From Heterobilharzia americana (taxonomy: Eukaryota; Platyhelminthes; Trematoda; Strigeidida; Schistosomatidae): 64,000 bases of DNA. The notes under the pieces were generated by a model. It was not told where the DNA came from. It ran no database searches and saw only the letters and a program-made list of their open reading frames with translations. Below are positions 60,230 through 64,000 of the stretch, piece by piece; the first letter of the stretch is position 1; the number at the start of each line of letters is the position of its first letter. The stretch spans positions 70,488,678 to 70,552,677 of the forward strand of contig OX104134.1 of assembly GCA_944470555.2 (NCBI GenBank). The letters are read 5' to 3'. The position numbers and the translations under genes were made by a program.

Positions 60230-60650
60230 TAATGAAATGATAGTGAACCTTGTTGAGGTTAGGCATAAAGTACTACAGAAGAAAAGCAAGTCGGTCGATA
60301 AAATTGTTAGTCTTCAGTGACTAAGGTAGCTTAGACGTGTTTTACGCGTGTTGAGTTACCACCTACTTTGATGGATGATGGTAGCCTAGACATGATTAGG
60401 TTGTACGGGATCGAAGCTTGGTTAAACCAGTTTATGATGTCTCTGGTTAGTGTGATCTGTGTAGGAGATGTGTAACCTGGTCTTCTGACGTCTTTGGGAT
60501 GACAGGAGTTAAGACTCTTGGTGATTTGACTCATAATCCGTCACAATGGCGGGGATATATACACTCTTAATCATTGAATTCCTAGCCTCTCTAACATTCA
60601 TTTATTTCTGCCCCTTCCATGCACAATAATAATAATAATAATAATATTTA
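60230..60650 (+). pseudogene. RTE-like LINE 3' fragment with AAT tail
   Basis: Begins at the VSNAEV-equivalent of the C-terminus (GAGGTTAGGCATAAAGTACTACAGAAG, diverged), includes an AAGTCGGTCGATAAAATTG match, and ends in (AAT)n at 60,625-60,645. Decayed. Confidence 0.7.
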
Positions 60651-60914
60651 TCCTAAACAATCAAAAATTGTTTTGACTGTTGACTGTTGTGAGCTGTAGC
60701 AACTGATGCACTTCTTTGCAGGGTTATGTGTTGATTTGTCAGTCTTTCAAAGTTATAGAGAACCAGAAACTACAATATACAAGCTAATACATAGATGGAT
60801 GAGTTTTTTGCATGGGCGATCCTATGTTGTTAAACTGTCAATGTGTAGTGTGCTATGTGTAATAATTGTATGAACTACGGGTTATGTATTGTATTTACAT
60901 CTGTTCTTATGGTT

Positions 60915-61535
60915 CTAGTTGGTGCCTTCTGCAGAAGAAAGCAATTAAACCTTTATCGACTCAGGTGGCTGGGACATGTGTTACTCAAGCATAATAGCTG
61001 TTTGCGTGTTCGTACAATGCTAGCTTAAATAAGTTAGGACTGGAAAAAAGTTAAAGGTAGATAGTTCATGAAGTTTTTGATAGTTGGTCTCAGCCGTGTA
61101 GAGAAAACATCGAGTCGAAATCCTCTCAACGACTATGTGCATGTTTGTGCAGTAAGCAGTGTCACATCTACTGTATGAGGGCTATCGATACTGTCTGATT
61201 GTCTAAGCCTCAGTAGAAGCAGCGGTGGTCGAAACCATGATCCAACGGTAAAATTCATCTTCCTAACTCGTTGGGTCACAACTTCACACCGTGTAGGGAA
61301 ATGTAGACTTGTCGGCTGACGAGAGAAGCCCATCTGTTGGAGACTCGAGACTACAAGACCGTAAGAATCGATTTTAGTGTCAGTTTCATACATGCATTAT
61401 TTTCATCTTAATTGTCATACTGAAATTCAACATTCACTTACTACCACTTTTTTTTGCTTTCTTCCTTACTTCTTTATCTTTCATCTTGGAGCATTCTCGC
61501 TTGATGTGCTGGTGAAGTGTGGTAACGTGATCTGA
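60915..61535 (+). pseudogene. RTE-like LINE 3' fragment
   Basis: Starts inside the LHRLRWLGHVL region (TTTATCGACTCAGGTGGCTGGGACATGTG), with the tail of the ORF broken, and ends in the shared 3' UTR (ATTCACTTACTACC ... CTTGATGTGCTGGTGAAGTGTGG). Confidence 0.75.
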
Positions 61536-61554
61536 AGGTGGAGTTCAACTCCAT

Positions 61555-62300
61555 CGGTCAATACGTCCAATGGCAATGTCTCTTGCTGTAAGAGTGGCTG
61601 GTAAGCACATCATCCTGATGAAGGCTCCACATTCCAACACACGTGAGCATGTTACAAACTATAATGATTGATCAGACGAATATTGTACAACGAGTGGTGT
61701 CCGTCAAGGATGTCTACTCACTCCATTCTTATCAAAACTTACTACAGACGTACTCATGGATGTTTTCATCTTCTCGTCTGGTTGTACAGGAATTGACCTC
61801 GTCCCAGGAAACTCATAGGTAGACCTAAGTATGTAGATCACACGAAACTTCTAGGTTAAGCCTCTGATAAGATGTTAATTCTTATGGACGTATGGAGTGG
61901 AAAGTTAATAATATCTGCAATACATTTCTCACCATTCAAACGCAAATTGTTGCTTCATGGCTGGTCTTCAGTGGCACATCATCAAACAGTAGGACTCAAG
62001 GTGATTCAGGGGATTGACGACTTTATTTACCGAAGAATTCGGATCAACTCTTGTGGAACAGTGACTGATATCTCTGCTCGAGGTGAAAATGCTCACTCGA
62101 CCTTCGCCAATGTATCCACACCTTATTTTCATCTGATTTCATTACCGCATCATTCTATTTTGTCCTCCCCCCCTTCACGACTTTTTACCACTGAGTACTT
62201 CCTCATTTCACTATCCTTCATCTGGTGCATTCTCTTTTGATGTGTTGATATGAGGTGTTGCAACATGAAGCACTATGTAGTAATGTCAGGTCTCATTTTG
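61555..62300 (+). pseudogene. RTE-like LINE RT fragment with 3' UTR, internally deleted
   Basis: Matches the long copy from WQCLSL (61,570) through SGVRQGCLLTPFLS (61,688-61,730), with the YADD block lost, to a C-terminal ARIQKARLAFAN-equivalent near 62,095. It then jumps straight to the 3' UTR (CTTTTGATGTGTTGATATGAGGTGT). About 500 bp of C-terminal coding sequence is deleted. Confidence 0.78.
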
Positions 62301-62639
62301 ATATTAACTGACGGAATAGAACGTCTTGGCACAGTACCATCTCAAGAAATAGCCGTTCTAACCAGCATGGGTCTTTGAGTTATTCTGCTATGCAAGCGCT
62401 AACACTATGCCAAGGTAGCAGCTAGTTGATCAAATGGATCAAAGTCCATCCATTCATCCAGAACAACACAGGACTAAGCATTTCTGTGTAATGGTCCGAG
62501 TTACCACAGCTCACCTCAGTACACCGAGTAAAAAGGCAGTGGGGTAGAAGATGAATGAAAGAAAGTTTAGTCAAGAGAAATATAAAGTACTAAAAGAGAG
62601 AAAGGGAGAAGGAGAAAATGGTGAGATTCAGTTAAGCGT

Positions 62640-64000
62640 TAAGATGAGGATCATGTGTATATACATCTGCGCCGTTGACATCAGTTCTGAACTATATTAC
62701 TTAGAGTCTCCAACCACTGGTTTCTCTTGTCCCGTGGACCCCAAACACTCAGTCTGCATCGCCCAACCTGGCTCAAACCAACGGTCAAAGACTTCATAAA
62801 ATGATACCATGTTTTGGTTTGGCTGCCTCGAGCCTTCTAGCCTGAACCTACTTCTGTCAACATTGTGTGACGAGGCAGACGGCGACTTGGCATACGTAAC
62901 ACGTGTACCAACCATCTCAGTCGATGAAGGTTCGCAAACTCGTCAACTGACTTACCTTCCCTCCCTAAACTCTACACGTGACTTCTGCGTTACCCACAAG
63001 GTGACACCACGGAATATGACCGATACTACAAAGGCAGTGGTGGTTAAACACTCCAAGCTTTCTCATATCTTCCACCTTCAATGGGGCATGTTTCGCAGTC
63101 ATACAGTAGAACAGAGTAGACTGCTGTGGAGTATACGCGAATCTTAATAGACAGTGGGATATCATGGCGGCGCACAGGTGGAGTAATTTGGCAAAAGCCA
63201 GTCAAGCCTCTTGTATTTCTGCACAGATTTCATCAACCACTGAGTCACCAGGGCTCCCAGGACATCTCATCATAGGTTCTAACACACCCACAAGTATTCG
63301 AGTAGAGAGCCTTCAATAAGGTGATGTACTTCCTTGGTACGTCTTTGCCATAAGACTTCTCGACCAACGGAGTTGAATGCCGCCGCCTTCAGGTCGAAAA
63401 GCATAGCTATTGTCAGGCGTCGGTAACCGTGCCCGTGTTCCGAAACCTGGCTCAGTGTAAATATTTGGTCGATACACCTGCGGCCGAGTCTTAAGCCTAG
63501 CTAGTTTTCTCGGGCTTGCTGTTCCCGAGCTCTGCTCAGGCCTCAAAGAGTTATAGAACCTAGAAATTTAAATGCTATGTTCGTCAGGCTAATTCCTCTG
63601 TGGTTATCACAAGACGACTTCTTGCCTTTCTTGAAGACTGGGATAATCAGTGACTTAAACCAGTCAGAGGGGTCGTGTTTGATTCCCATATACTCGTTAC
63701 CACTTCCGTTAACCTAAGAGCACTCTGCCACCATCTTTGTATACCTCAGGAGTTAGTCCGTCTGATCCTGCTGCCCTTCCGCGACTTCTACAAGTGTTGG
63801 GGGCCTGTCTCAATATTCCATTCAGGATCCGACTGGATAGGGGGCAACGCAATGGTGGCTGGAGGCCAATTAAACTGTTCCTCGAAGTGTTCTGCCTATT
63901 GTTCCAGTCGTCTCGCCTTCGAGTGAATCGCAGACCCGTCCTTCTCCGCTATGGTCTCACTAACCGTAGTTGACCTCCCCCCAGTTTCCTTATTAAGTCT
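62640..64000 (-). pseudogene. RTE-like LINE, antisense copy running off the right edge
   Basis: Reverse complement of roughly 13,195-14,965 of the long copy, with diverged sequence and deletions. The C-terminus lies near 62,660 (GTATATACATCTGCGCC), KVEDMRKLGVFNHHCL at 63,040-63,090, and the thumb/fingers regions towards 64,000 (rc of AGACTTATTAAGGAGACTGG at 63,972-64,000). The RT catalytic region around 63,200-63,330 is largely deleted. Continues beyond the window. Confidence 0.82.

Overview
This is eukaryotic DNA, most likely from a digenean flatworm and probably a blood fluke (Schistosoma-like). The evidence is one intron-containing animal gene set in AT-rich sequence packed with retrotransposons of types known from trematodes: RTE-like LINEs ending in a short TGA tail, CR1-like LINEs, and Gypsy elements whose gag zinc knuckle has the Cx2Hx9Cx3C form of the CsRn1 group. 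There are no operons, CRISPR arrays or bacterial features. Species is inference; no organism-specific single-copy marker was available to test it.

Layout. 1-2,972: a minus-strand CR1-like LINE with an unbroken endonuclease frame at the left edge and a frameshifted ORF1. 3,100-11,224: old intergenic sequence with pieces of dispersed repeats and one solo LTR. 11,225-15,152: a long, young RTE-like LINE with a 972-codon endonuclease/reverse transcriptase frame, cut by a 500-N assembly gap. 16,408-28,107: a CR1-like LINE (plus strand) invaded by a minus-strand Gypsy element that has lost its integrase. About 2.7 kb of the host LINE is repeated, almost without change, between the Gypsy primer-binding site and its 5' LTR. 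28,108-35,351: repeat remnants, a decayed plus-strand Gypsy RT/RNase H piece, a LINE ORF1 and an old LTR. 35,967-42,395: two more decayed minus-strand Gypsy bodies, with a 339-bp LTR between them. 42,403-46,170: LINE pieces on both strands. 47,428-48,740: a 5'-truncated RTE copy almost identical to the one at 11-15 kb.

49,696-55,535: the only host gene I recognise, TBC1D23 (plus strand). Two exons encode the TBC domain and the start of the rhodanese domain; the 4.6-kb intron between them carries an old RTE fragment and a striking 36-bp near-perfect hairpin. The first exon contains three frame breaks, all in the same direction. Earlier and later exons were not found.

56,230-64,000: a graveyard of RTE fragments on both strands, including an antisense fragment lying inside another copy, plus microsatellites. 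The last copy runs off the right edge.

Nearly all proteins here are retrotransposon enzymes (endonuclease, reverse transcriptase, RNase H, integrase, protease, gag). The window has therefore been shaped by successive insertions, truncations and recombination rather than by a gene pathway. Many reading frames break by what look like single missing bases, so some pseudogene-like features may be assembly errors.
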